This document shows, in pieces, positions 11,491-18,881 of a stretch of DNA of 27,289 nucleotides; positions within the stretch are counted from its first letter, which is position 1; each line of letters begins with the position of its first letter. Source of the stretch: Microbacterium sp. (GTDB taxonomy: Bacteria; Actinomycetota; Actinomycetes; Actinomycetales; Microbacteriaceae); contig JAJUIM010000001.1 of NCBI GenBank assembly GCA_029267645.1, positions 1-27,289 of the forward strand. Direction: 5' to 3'. A program made the position numbers and the translations under genes. The notes beneath the pieces were generated by a model that saw only the letters and a list, made by a program, of their open reading frames with translations, had not been told where the DNA came from and made no database searches.

Positions 11491-12426
11491 TCAGCCGGCC
11501 AGTACGGCGCCCCACTCGGGCGGCGTCGGCCGGCGCGCCTCGAGCGCCTCGGAGAGCGCGGCGCGAAAGGCCCCGACCGCGGGGTGCGCGGCGCGGCCCG
11601 ACCGCACGGCCGTGTAGAGCACGCGGTGCGGGTCGTCCGGCAGCTCGGCGAGCGTGAGGCCCGCGAGGTGCGGATCCGCGAGCAGCGCGGGGATGAACGC
11701 CACGGCGTGCCCCGTGCGCACGAGGTGCGCGTGCAGCAGCGGATCCGGACTCTCGAATCGCACGCGCGGCTCGAAGCCCGCCTCGCGGCACACCGCGCGG
11801 GCCCAGCGCCCCGTCGACATCGGCTCGGGGTCGAGCGCCCACGGCGCATCCGAGAGGTCGGCGAGCCGTTCCGGCCGGCGCGAGAGCGGGCCCTCGCTCG
11901 GCAGCACGAGGCACAGCGGATCCGAAAGCAGGTCGGCGCGGTCGATGCCGTCGCGCCGCCTCGCCGGCACGTCGGGGTACTCCTCCCCGAGGATGAGGTC
12001 GAACTCGTGCGCGAGCAGCCCGCGATACGCTTCCTCGTGCTCGCGCTGCATGACCTCGACGTCGAGGTGCGGGTGCCGGCCGCGCAGGATGTCGAGCGCG
12101 GCGGGCGCGAGCGCCAGCACGACGCTCTGGAACGACGCGACGCGCAGCGTGCCGCGCAGTTCGGGCTGGGCCGCGGCGAGGTCCGCTTCCGCGCGCTCGA
12201 GCTCGGCCATGGCGGCCTCGGCGTGCCGCACGAGGTCCTCGGCCGCGGGCGTCAGCCGCACGCCGCGCCCGACGCGCTCGAGCAGGGCCGTCGCCGTCTC
12301 TCGTTCGAGCAGCGCGAGCTGCTGCGACACGGCCGACGGCGTGTAGCCGAGCGCGGCCGCCGTCTGCGCGATCGTGCCGCGCCTGCCGAGCTCGCTCAGC
12401 ATGCGCAGGCGCCCGAGGTGAAGCAT
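11491..12426 (-). CDS. LysR-family transcriptional regulator
   Basis: The 311-residue LysR-type regulator has an N-terminal winged helix (1-60; recognition region TIAQTAAALGYTPSAVSQQLALLER at about 18-42) and a type 2 periplasmic-binding-fold effector domain (about 88-300) starting TLRVASFQSVVLALAP. The chosen ATG at 12426 has an AAGGA ribosome site 7 nt upstream and begins directly at the helix-turn-helix, as usual. A longer frame to 12510 would run into the divergent promoter. It is transcribed away from an RhtA-type exporter across 74 bp, so it probably controls that gene and itself. The effector may be an amino acid, by analogy with ArgP/LysG regulating amino-acid exporters. Confidence 0.9.
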   Translation of the reverse strand: MLHLGRLRMLSELGRRGTIAQTAAALGYTPSAVSQQLALLERETATALLERVGRGVRLTPAAEDLVRHAEAAMAELERAEADLAAAQPELRGTLRVASFQSVVLALAPAALDILRGRHPHLDVEVMQREHEEAYRGLLAHEFDLILGEEYPDVPARRRDGIDRADLLSDPLCLVLPSEGPLSRRPERLADLSDAPWALDPEPMSTGRWARAVCREAGFEPRVRFESPDPLLHAHLVRTGHAVAFIPALLADPHLAGLTLAELPDDPHRVLYTAVRSGRAAHPAVGAFRAALSEALEARRPTPPEWGAVLAG

Positions 12427-12441
12427 CAGTTTTCCTTCACG

Positions 12442-12454
12442 TTCTGCGTAAGAA
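12442..12454. promoter_or_regulatory. T-N11-A candidate LysR box between lysR gene and rhtA
   Basis: TTCTGCGTAAGAA has arms TTCT and AGAA around a 5-nt centre, the T-N11-A layout with partial dyad symmetry typical of LysR recognition sites. It lies 15 nt upstream of the LysR start and 46 nt upstream of the rhtA start, suited to controlling both genes. Confidence 0.5.
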
Positions 12455-12500
12455 AGAGTCGCTGGATTGATGGTACGCGCCGAACGAGAATGGATGGGTG

Positions 12501-13427
12501 ATGTCCACACGCGTCGAATCGCCCTCGATCGTCTCCCCCGTCGCCATGATCATCGGCTCCTGCGTCTCGCTGCAGCTCGGCGCCGCACTCGCGGTGCAGC
12601 TGTTTCCCGAGCTCGGCCCGTGGGGCGTGACCTCGGTGCGCCTCACGGTCGCGGCCCTCGTGCTGCTCGCGATCGCGCGGCCGGCCGTGCGCACGTGGGA
12701 TCGCTCGCAGTGGCGCGCCGTCGCCGTCTACGGCCTCGCGCTCGGCGGCATGAACGCGTTCTTCTACGCGTCGATCGAGCGGCTGCCGCTCGGCGTGGCC
12801 GTCGCGATCGAATTCCTCGGTCCGCTCGCGCTCTCGGCCGCGCTCTCGCGGCGCGCATCCCACTTCGCGTGGGTGGGCGCGGCGCTCGCGGGCATGGCCC
12901 TCCTCGCCGTCGACGGGCTCACGGGATCCGACCCGCTCGACCCCGTGGGCGTGGCACTCGTGCTTGTCGCCGCGGCCCTGTGGGCCGGCTACATCCGCGC
13001 TGGCGCCCACGTCAGCCAGAAGGTGCCCGGCCTCGGCGCCCTCGCCGTCGGGCTCGCGATCTCGTCGGTCGCCCTCCTGCCGTTCGGCGTGCCCGCCGTG
13101 GGGCATCTCGCGACGGAGCCGTCGCTCCTGCCGCTCGTGCTCGGCACGGTGCTGTTCGCGTCGGTCGTGCCCTACTCGCTCGAGCTGCTCGCGCTGCGAC
13201 GACTGCCGCAGCGCGTGTTCGGGATCCTCCTGAGCCTCGAGCCGGTGTTCGCCGCGCTCTTCGGCTTCGTGCTGCTCGCGCAGGAGGTCAGCCCGCTCCG
13301 CGGCGCCGCAATCGCGCTCGTGGTCGCCGCGAGCATCGGCACAACCGCAGGCGCACGGGCCGACGCGCGGCGCAGCGCCGAGGGCGCGCAGGAGCCGCCC
13401 GCGATCACGAGCGAGATCAAGCTGTAG
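12501..13427 (+). CDS. rhtA: RhtA-type EamA/DMT family exporter
   Basis: The 308-residue inner-membrane protein has about ten hydrophobic segments arranged as two EamA repeats. It resembles E. coli RhtA (threonine/homoserine exporter) as I remember that sequence, notably YGLALGGMNAFFYASIE, PLGVAVAIEFLGPLAL, PYSLELLALRRLP and the downstream FGILLSLEP. Export of threonine, homoserine or related amino acids is therefore the best guess; other amino acids or purine analogues are possible. The start is GTG 12498 or the adjacent ATG 12501; I use the ATG. The ribosome site is weak (GGATGG). The divergent LysR gene is the likely regulator. It ends 10 nt from the parE stop with no terminator visible. 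Confidence 0.85.
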   Translation: MSTRVESPSIVSPVAMIIGSCVSLQLGAALAVQLFPELGPWGVTSVRLTVAALVLLAIARPAVRTWDRSQWRAVAVYGLALGGMNAFFYASIERLPLGVAVAIEFLGPLALSAALSRRASHFAWVGAALAGMALLAVDGLTGSDPLDPVGVALVLVAAALWAGYIRAGAHVSQKVPGLGALAVGLAISSVALLPFGVPAVGHLATEPSLLPLVLGTVLFASVVPYSLELLALRRLPQRVFGILLSLEPVFAALFGFVLLAQEVSPLRGAAIALVVAASIGTTAGARADARRSAEGAQEPPAITSEIKL

Positions 13428-13437
13428 CGAAAACCCG

Positions 13438-15531
13438 CTACGCGTCGATCGCGTCCTTGTCGAGGCGCGCCGCGCCCTGCACGATGAACTCGCGGCGCGG
13501 CGCGACCTCGTTGCCCATGAGCATCTCGAAGACGTGGCCGGCGGCCTCGGCGTCCTCCATGCGCACGCGGCGCAGCAGGCGCCCATCGCGCGACATCGTC
13601 GTCTCGGCGAGCTGATCCGCGTCCATCTCGCCGAGGCCCTTGTAGCGCTGGATCGGCTCGTGCCACTTCTTGCCCTGCTTGCGCAGCTTCGCGAGCAGTG
13701 CGTTCAGCTCGCGGTCGCTGTACGTGTAGATCGTCTCGTTGGGCTTCGAGCCCGGGTTGATGACGATCACGCGGTGCAGGGGCGGCACGGCAGCGTACAC
13801 GCGGCCGTGCTCGATGAGCGGGCGCATGTACCGGTAGAAGAGCGTGAGCAGCAGGGTGCGGATGTGCGCGCCGTCGACGTCGGCGTCGCTCATCATGATG
13901 ACCTTGCCGTATCGCGCCGCGTCGATGTCGAACGAGCGACCGGATCCCGCGCCGACGACCTGGATGAGCGCGGCGCACTCGGCGTTCGAGAGCATGTCGC
14001 CGATCGAGGCCTTCTGGGTGTTGAGGATCTTGCCGCGGATCGGGAACAGCGCCTGGTACTCGCTGTCGCGCGCCTGCCGCGCCGTGCCGAGCGCCGAGTC
14101 GCCCTCCACGATGAACAGCTCGGAGTTGTTCACGTCGTTCTCGCGACAGTCGATGAGCTTCGCGGGCAGCGACGACGACTCGAGCGCGTTCTTGCGGCGC
14201 TGGGTCTCCTTGTGGGCGCGCGCCGAGACGCGCGCCTTCATCTCGCTCACGACCTTCTCGAGCAGCATCGAGACCTGGTTCTTGTCGTCGCGCTTCGTCG
14301 ACGCGAAGCGGGCCTTCATGCCCTCGCGCACCACCTTCGCGACGATCGAGCGCACGGCGGGGGTGCCGAGCACCTCCTTCGTCTGACCCTCGAACTGCGG
14401 CTCGGGCAGGCTCACGTTGAGCACCGCCGTGAGCCCGGCGAGCACGTCGTCCTTCTCGAGCTTGTCGCTGCCGACCTTGAGGCGGCGGGCATTCTTCTCG
14501 ACCTCGGCGCGCAGCTGCTTCGTGAGCTCCTGCTCGAAGCCCTGCTGGTGCGTGCCGCCCTTGGGCGTCGCGATGATGTTGACGAACGAGCGCGTGATCG
14601 TGTCGTATCCCGTGCCCCAGCGCAGGGCGATGTCGACGCGGCACTCGCGCTCGACCTCGGTCGAGCGCATCGAACCGTCGGGCTGCAGCGTCGGCACGGT
14701 CTCGGTGAAGTTGCCGGTGCCCTCGAGGCGCCACGTGTCGGTCACGGGCGCGTCGGTCGAGAGGAAGTCGACGAACTCGGCGAGCCCGCCGTCGAACCGG
14801 TACGACGTCTCCTTGACGCCGACCTCGGGATCGTCGGCGCCGCGCTCGTCGCGGATCACGATCTCGAGCCCGGGCACGAGGAAGGCCGTCTGGCGCGCGC
14901 GCGTGACGAGCTCGTCGTACTGGAACGCCGCGTCCTTCGTGAAGATCTGGCGGTCGGCCCAGTAGCGCACGCGCGTACCGGTCGTGCCCTTCGCGACCTT
15001 GCCCGTGATCCGCAGCTCGCTGTTCTTCTCGAACGGCGTGAACGGCGCGTCGGGCCGCTCCTCGCCGTCGTCTGCGAACACGCCGGGCTCGCCGCGGTGG
15101 AAGCTCATGGCGTACGTCTTGCCGTCGCGGTCGACCTCGACGTCGAGGCGCTCGCTCAGGGCGTTGACGACCGAGGCGCCGACGCCGTGCAGGCCGCCGG
15201 AGGCGGCGTACGAGCCGCCGCCGAACTTGCCGCCCGCGTGGAGCTTCGTGTAGACGACCTCGACGCCCGTGAGGCCGGTGCGCGGCTCGACGTCGACGGG
15301 GACGCCGCGACCCCGGTCCTGCACCTCGACGCTCCCGTCGGCGCGCAGCACGACGTCGATGCGATCGCCGTTGCCGGCCACCGCCTCGTCGACCGAGTTG
15401 TCGATGATCTCCCACAGGCAGTGCATGAGGCCCGGAGATCCGTTCGAGCCGATGTACATGCCGGGCCGCTTGCGCACGGCCTCCAGGCCTTCGAGGACCT
15501 GCAGATGATGGGCGGAGTACTCGGCTGTCAC
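13438..15531 (-). CDS. parE: DNA topoisomerase IV subunit B
   Basis: This is the ATPase subunit of topoisomerase IV, the partner of the ParC encoded 2 kb away. From the GTG at 15531 it has 697 residues, normal for ParE. The GHKL ATPase shows E41 and N45 in WEIIDNSVDEA, D72 in QDRGRG and GGLHGVGASVVNAL at 112-125. The transducer domain follows. The TOPRIM domain has EGDSA with E476 and SDADVDGAHIRTL with D549, D551 and D553. The C-terminal QRYKGLGEMDADQL motif is present. A longer frame runs to 15696 but adds 55 residues without family similarity. No ribosome site precedes the GTG; TAAGCT 8 nt upstream suggests a leaderless mRNA. Confidence 0.93.
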   Translation of the reverse strand: MTAEYSAHHLQVLEGLEAVRKRPGMYIGSNGSPGLMHCLWEIIDNSVDEAVAGNGDRIDVVLRADGSVEVQDRGRGVPVDVEPRTGLTGVEVVYTKLHAGGKFGGGSYAASGGLHGVGASVVNALSERLDVEVDRDGKTYAMSFHRGEPGVFADDGEERPDAPFTPFEKNSELRITGKVAKGTTGTRVRYWADRQIFTKDAAFQYDELVTRARQTAFLVPGLEIVIRDERGADDPEVGVKETSYRFDGGLAEFVDFLSTDAPVTDTWRLEGTGNFTETVPTLQPDGSMRSTEVERECRVDIALRWGTGYDTITRSFVNIIATPKGGTHQQGFEQELTKQLRAEVEKNARRLKVGSDKLEKDDVLAGLTAVLNVSLPEPQFEGQTKEVLGTPAVRSIVAKVVREGMKARFASTKRDDKNQVSMLLEKVVSEMKARVSARAHKETQRRKNALESSSLPAKLIDCRENDVNNSELFIVEGDSALGTARQARDSEYQALFPIRGKILNTQKASIGDMLSNAECAALIQVVGAGSGRSFDIDAARYGKVIMMSDADVDGAHIRTLLLTLFYRYMRPLIEHGRVYAAVPPLHRVIVINPGSKPNETIYTYSDRELNALLAKLRKQGKKWHEPIQRYKGLGEMDADQLAETTMSRDGRLLRRVRMEDAEAAGHVFEMLMGNEVAPRREFIVQGAARLDKDAIDA

Positions 15532-15539
15532 GATCTTCG

Positions 15540-15545
15540 AGCTTA
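15540..15545 (-). promoter_or_regulatory. Candidate -10 box of parE (leaderless)
   Basis: On the minus strand TAAGCT is followed by 8 nt and the parE GTG start, with no Shine-Dalgarno sequence between. The inverted repeat 15558-15577 lies directly upstream, where the -35 region would be. Confidence 0.35.
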
Positions 15546-15557
15546 TCTTCGAATCCC

Positions 15558-15577
15558 GTGTCCCGGCCGCGGGACAC
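15558..15577. promoter_or_regulatory. Perfect inverted repeat upstream of parE
   Basis: Arms GTGTCCCG (15558-15565) and CGGGACAC (15570-15577) flank the centre GCCG. It sits 27 nt upstream of the parE start, about where a -35 element would lie for the TAAGCT box. It may be a repressor or activator site, or simply a leader hairpin. It is also upstream of the divergent DUF7455 gene, but 151 nt away. Confidence 0.45.
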
Positions 15578-15728
15578 ACCCGCGCACGCCTGTGCGCCCG
15601 CTCCCGCGGGTCCCGCGCGTACGCCCAGCGCGAAACATGCCGGCCCAAAGGAATCCTCTGCGCCCCGGCGTGGTTGTATGGAACATGCCCCGTCATCTAG
15701 GACGACCGAAGAAGAAGGAGGCAGCCCG

Positions 15729-15938
15729 ATGACTGCAACGACAACAGCCGACGCCCCTGTCTCCCACCGACTCACGGCGCTCGACCGGTGCGATGCCTGC
15801 GGCGCGCAGGCGTACATCGCCGCTGAGGTCGGCGGAAGCGAGCTCCTCTACTGCGCCCACCACGGCCGCAAGTTCGAGGAGAAGCTCCGCGCCGTCGCCA
15901 CGAGCTGGCACGACGAGACCGACAAGCTCGAGGACTGA
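15729..15938 (+). CDS. DUF7455 small zinc-finger-like protein
   Basis: The 69-residue protein carries a probable zinc site: C21-x2-C24 in RCDACGAQAY, then C42 with H44 and H45 in YCAHHGRKF. An acidic, probably helical tail follows. This matches the small actinobacterial family annotated DUF7455, of unknown function. The ATG at 15729 has a perfect AAGGAGG ribosome site at 15715-15721 with 7-nt spacing, stronger than any other in the window, suggesting high translation. It reads away from parE and ends at the hairpin 15954-15991. Confidence 0.88.
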   Translation: MTATTTADAPVSHRLTALDRCDACGAQAYIAAEVGGSELLYCAHHGRKFEEKLRAVATSWHDETDKLED

Positions 15939-15953
15939 CCTCCTCAACGAGCC

Positions 15954-15991
15954 CGAAAGCGGCGTCCTCCTTCAGGCGGGCGCCGCTTTCG
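15954..15991. terminator. Bidirectional terminator DUF7455 / racemase-like gene
   Basis: Arms CGAAAGCGGCG (15954-15964) and CGCCGCTTTCG (15981-15991) form a perfect 11-bp stem with a 16-nt loop. It starts 15 nt after the DUF7455 stop and ends 8 nt before the stop of the convergent racemase-like gene. The AAAG/CTTT at the base gives short A/T tracts in both directions. Confidence 0.8.
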
Positions 15992-15999
15992 TCATGTCG

Positions 16000-17043
16000 T
16001 CAGGAGGAGTGCACCCGCGGCACGAGCGGCGTGAGCCGCAGCAGCGGCTCCTCCCCCACGGTGCCGATGGCCTCGCCGACGTCGGTCGGCGTGGGCTCTC
16101 CGCGGTCGCCCGGGCCGAAGACGATGACCTCGTCGCCGATGGCGGCGCCAGGCCACGCGGCGACGACCGAGTCGAACGGATCCACGCGCTCGAGGAGGCG
16201 CGGGCCCGCAGGCGTCGCGACGCGGATCCGCCCGCCGGCCGCCGACGGCAGTCCGTCGAGCGAGCCGACGCCGATCAGCACGCCTGATCCGTCGACGCGC
16301 ACGACGCGCGCCGCGAGCGTCGCGGACGGCGCGATGCCGGGGATCCCCGGCCCCTCGGCCGAGCGGATGCCGTAGCAGAAGGCACCGATGCGGACCATGT
16401 CGTAGCGGAACTCCGGGCGGTGCCACGCCGCCGCGCTCGCGGCGAGGTGACGCACGCGAGGATCGAGGCCGTGCTCGCGGGCGATCCGCTCCGCGCGGTC
16501 GAACGCGGCGCGCGCCGCGTCGTCGTCCTCGTCGCTCGCCTCGGCGATGTGGCTCCACAGCCCCACGACCTCGACGGCGCCCTGGCGCTCGAGCGCGGCT
16601 GCCCGCGCGCAGAAGTCCGGCCACTGTTCGGGACGCACGCCGTTGCGGTGCAGTCCCGTGTCGGGCTTGAGGTGGATCCGCGCCGGGGCGCCGACGCGCG
16701 CCGCGGCCTCCGCCACGCGCTCGAGGTAGTCGGCGTCGCCGACGCCGAGCTCGAGCCCCTCGCGCAGCCCCGCCTCGGCCTCGTCGCCGCCCACCGTCAT
16801 CCAGCAGAGCACGCGCGCGCGTTCGCCCGCACGGCGCTTCGCGCGGACGGCGCTCGGCAGATCGATGCCCCCGAACCACCGGGCTCCCGCGCGAAGCGCC
16901 GCGTCGACGACGGGCTCGACCCCCTGCGCGTACGCGTCGTCCTTGATGACGACGAGCACGTCAGCGGGCGCCATGCGCGCGAGGACGGCTTCGACGTTGC
17001 TCGTGACTCGCGCGAGATCGACGCGCAGCTCGACGCGGTTCAT
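16000..17043 (-). CDS. Alanine racemase-like protein, barrel intact, tyrosine domain degenerate
   Basis: The 347-residue fold type III PLP enzyme is related to alanine racemase. The PLP barrel is well kept: Schiff-base K34 in VVIKDDAYAQG (usual VVKADAYGHG), HLKPDTGLHRNG (the KVDTGMGR region with the carboxylate-binding Arg), SHIAEASDED, HLAASAAAWHRPEFRYDMVRIGAFCYG, and a C-terminal RLTPLVPRV. The C-terminal beta domain is altered. Where alanine racemase has a VSYGxxY segment carrying the second catalytic base (Tyr265 in the Bacillus enzyme), this reads GSGVLIGVGSLDGL with no Tyr. The MDQ(C/F) motif is also absent. The ATG at 17043 overlaps the previous gene's stop (ATGA). The substrate may differ from alanine. 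It could pair with the upstream protein. Confidence 0.82.
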   Translation of the reverse strand: MNRVELRVDLARVTSNVEAVLARMAPADVLVVIKDDAYAQGVEPVVDAALRAGARWFGGIDLPSAVRAKRRAGERARVLCWMTVGGDEAEAGLREGLELGVGDADYLERVAEAAARVGAPARIHLKPDTGLHRNGVRPEQWPDFCARAAALERQGAVEVVGLWSHIAEASDEDDDAARAAFDRAERIAREHGLDPRVRHLAASAAAWHRPEFRYDMVRIGAFCYGIRSAEGPGIPGIAPSATLAARVVRVDGSGVLIGVGSLDGLPSAAGGRIRVATPAGPRLLERVDPFDSVVAAWPGAAIGDEVIVFGPGDRGEPTPTDVGEAIGTVGEEPLLRLTPLVPRVHSS

Positions 17044-17735
17044 GCCGCCACCTCCCGCGGCGCCGAGAGGCCGACGACGCCCACGAGCTCGAGCTCGGTC
17101 CAGCCGGTCGCGCCGGCCCAGGTCGCGAGCTGCGACGGATCCTCCCCGCCGAAGAAGACGGCCTCGTCGCCGACCGCGATGTCTGCGTCTCCGATGTCGA
17201 CGACGCAGACGTCCATCGCGACGCGGCCGATGATGGGGCAGGCGCGCCCGCCGATACGGACGCTCGCGTGCGAGCCGATCGCGCGCACGACGCCCTGCGC
17301 GTAGCCGCCCGAGACGAGCGCGGCGCGCGTGTCCTGCGGCGCGCGGTGGATGTAGCCGTACGACACCCCGTCGCCGGCGCGCAGGGGCTTCGTCTGCAGG
17401 ACGGGACCCACGAAGCTCAGAGCGGGCACACCTCGGCCTCCGAGGCCGTACACGGCCTCGAGCGGAAGCGCCTCCGCGCGCGCGAGCTCGAGCCCGAAGC
17501 GGTCGCCACCGTCGTCGACGAGCGCCTCCGAGACGCCCGCCGCGCGGGCGATGTCCGCAACGAGTTCGGCGCCGTGGCCGCACGCGTCTCGGCGCAGATC
17601 GATCGCGGATCCCGGTGCCGCAGCGTGCGCCGCCGCGATGTTCCGCTCCAACGCCGACCGCGACACGCGTGCGCGCGGTCCGCTCTTGCCCAGAATCGAC
17701 GCGATCACCCGACCTAGACTATGACGCGGCCGCAT
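17040..17735 (-). CDS. Alanine racemase C-terminal domain protein lacking most of the PLP barrel
   Basis: The 231-residue protein keeps only the start of the alanine racemase barrel (about 23-70). Here the PLP-lysine motif is broken: DLRRDACGHG, with Arg48 where Lys belongs and Cys52 for Tyr. It then jumps (about 71-110) to a well-preserved C-terminal domain: GVSYGYIHRAPQDT with Y126 matching the catalytic Tyr, GYAQGV, and GRVAMDVCVVDIGD. Roughly 190 residues of barrel are missing against a normal 370-residue enzyme. The frame is open, so this is a compact gene rather than obvious decay. It overlaps the next racemase-like gene by ATGA. The start is uncertain: ATG 17735, or GTG 17708, which has TAGTCT 7 nt upstream and may be leaderless (222 residues). 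Confidence 0.75.
   Translation of the reverse strand: MRPRHSLGRVIASILGKSGPRARVSRSALERNIAAAHAAAPGSAIDLRRDACGHGAELVADIARAAGVSEALVDDGGDRFGLELARAEALPLEAVYGLGGRGVPALSFVGPVLQTKPLRAGDGVSYGYIHRAPQDTRAALVSGGYAQGVVRAIGSHASVRIGGRACPIIGRVAMDVCVVDIGDADIAVGDEAVFFGGEDPSQLATWAGATGWTELELVGVVGLSAPREVAA
17715..17721. promoter_or_regulatory. Overlapping divergent -10 boxes, racemase-like pair / ATP-grasp gene
   Basis: On the minus strand TAGTCT (17721-17716) is followed by 7 nt and GTG 17708. On the plus strand TAGACT (17715-17720) faces the ATP-grasp gene, which would have a leader of about 65 nt. Overlap of the two boxes would let only one direction be occupied at a time. No -35 elements are clear. Confidence 0.35.
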
Positions 17736-17791
17736 GGCGAACGCTCAGCACGCCGCGCGGCCCGCCCGTTTTCCGCCGACTCGGAGGATCC

Positions 17792-18817
17792 ATGCCCGCG
17801 AACGGCCTCGCCCTCGGACCGAAGCTCCGCTATCTCACGCAGCGTGCGCGCCGCATCGACGTCGGGGCGGTGATCGAGCGGGCCAAGGAGGTGCACGAAG
17901 AGCACGGCAAGCCCGTGCCAGCCGTCGTCGTCGACATGCTGTGGCAGGCCGCGCGCCGCGACGTCGCCTTCCAGGACTACGTCGACTACGACTTCGCGAT
18001 CCTCAACGCCGACGAGCGCGCGACGTTCATGACGCACCCCGTCTCCGCCCAGCTCGCGCAGCGATTCTCGCAGCCCGAGGGCCGCAAGATCTTCGAGGAC
18101 AAGATCGCCTTCAACCGCCGCTTCTCCGAGTTCCTCGGCCGCGAGTGGCTCGTCGTGACCGAGTCGAACGCCGACGAGGTGCGCTCGTTCGTTGAGGCGC
18201 AGGGCACCGTCATCGCGAAGATCCCCGTGAGCCACATGGGCCTCGGCGTGCGCCGCTACCAGGCGGCCGACGTCGCCGACTGGGCGGCGTTCCATCGCGA
18301 CCTGCTGTCGAAGGGCGAGATCCTCCTCGAGGAGGTCATCACGCAGCACCCCGACCTCTCGGCCGTCTGCCCCGGCACCGTGAACACGACGCGCATCACG
18401 GCGTTCTTCGACGGATCCGACGTACACACGCTCGCGGTCGCGCAGAAGTTCGGGCGCGGCGAGGTGAGCGACCAGATGTCGTACGGCGGCTTCTACACGA
18501 TGCTCGACCCCGACTCGGGCCACGCCATGAGCGCCGGCTACGACTCGCACGCGCACGTGCACGAGACCCACCCGGACAGCGGCTTCCGCATCGCCGACTT
18601 CCAGCTGCCGCTGTTCGACGACGCGATCGCGCTCATCGACCGCGCGGCGCGCGTCGTCCCCGAGGTGCAGTACGCGGGCTGGGACGTCGTCGTCACCGAG
18701 AAGGGCCCCGTGCTCGTCGAGGGCAACTGGGGCGCGGGCGTCTACGAGAACAAGCCCAGCGTCTCGGGCATCCGCACGGGACACAAGCCGCGCTACCGCG
18801 CCGCGATCGGCTTCTGA
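17792..18817 (+). CDS. Sugar-transfer-associated ATP-grasp ligase
   Basis: The 341-residue protein belongs to the ATP-grasp superfamily, most like the 'sugar-transfer associated' group (alpha-L-glutamate-ligase-related). Visible elements are the nucleotide-binding strand VIAKIPVSHMGLGV with K143, ILLEEVI with E180 and E181, CPGTVNTTRITAFF at 193-206, and the metal-binding end WDVVVTEKGPVLVEGNWGAG with D298, E310 and N312. The family activates a carboxylate as acyl-phosphate and joins it to an amine. Members often occur with surface-polysaccharide or cell-wall genes. The ATG at 17792 has GGAGG at 17783-17787. It diverges from the racemase-like pair and converges on the CofE-like gene. Acceptor and donor are unknown. 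Confidence 0.87.
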   Translation: MPANGLALGPKLRYLTQRARRIDVGAVIERAKEVHEEHGKPVPAVVVDMLWQAARRDVAFQDYVDYDFAILNADERATFMTHPVSAQLAQRFSQPEGRKIFEDKIAFNRRFSEFLGREWLVVTESNADEVRSFVEAQGTVIAKIPVSHMGLGVRRYQAADVADWAAFHRDLLSKGEILLEEVITQHPDLSAVCPGTVNTTRITAFFDGSDVHTLAVAQKFGRGEVSDQMSYGGFYTMLDPDSGHAMSAGYDSHAHVHETHPDSGFRIADFQLPLFDDAIALIDRAARVVPEVQYAGWDVVVTEKGPVLVEGNWGAGVYENKPSVSGIRTGHKPRYRAAIGF

Positions 18818-18822
18818 AGCGC

Positions 18823-18871
18823 AGACGCGAAAGAGGCGCCCACCGTGACGGTGGGCGCCTCTTTCGCGTCT
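18823..18871. terminator. Strong bidirectional terminator ATP-grasp / CofE-like gene
   Basis: A perfect 22-bp stem (18823-18844 with 18850-18871) closes on a 5-nt loop. Each arm carries an A/T-containing base (AGACGCGAAAGAGG / CCTCTTTCGCGTCT). It begins 5 nt after the ATP-grasp stop and ends 10 nt before the CofE-like stop. It is the longest hairpin in the window. Confidence 0.92.
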
Positions 18872-18881
18872 CTGGTCGGAA

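Noticed and set aside
17040..17735. Short racemase-like gene as a simple pseudogene
   Set aside because: The frame is open, the C-terminal motifs are intact, it overlaps the next gene by ATGA and codon use is normal. A decaying gene would usually show frameshifts or stops. Decay is not excluded but is less likely.
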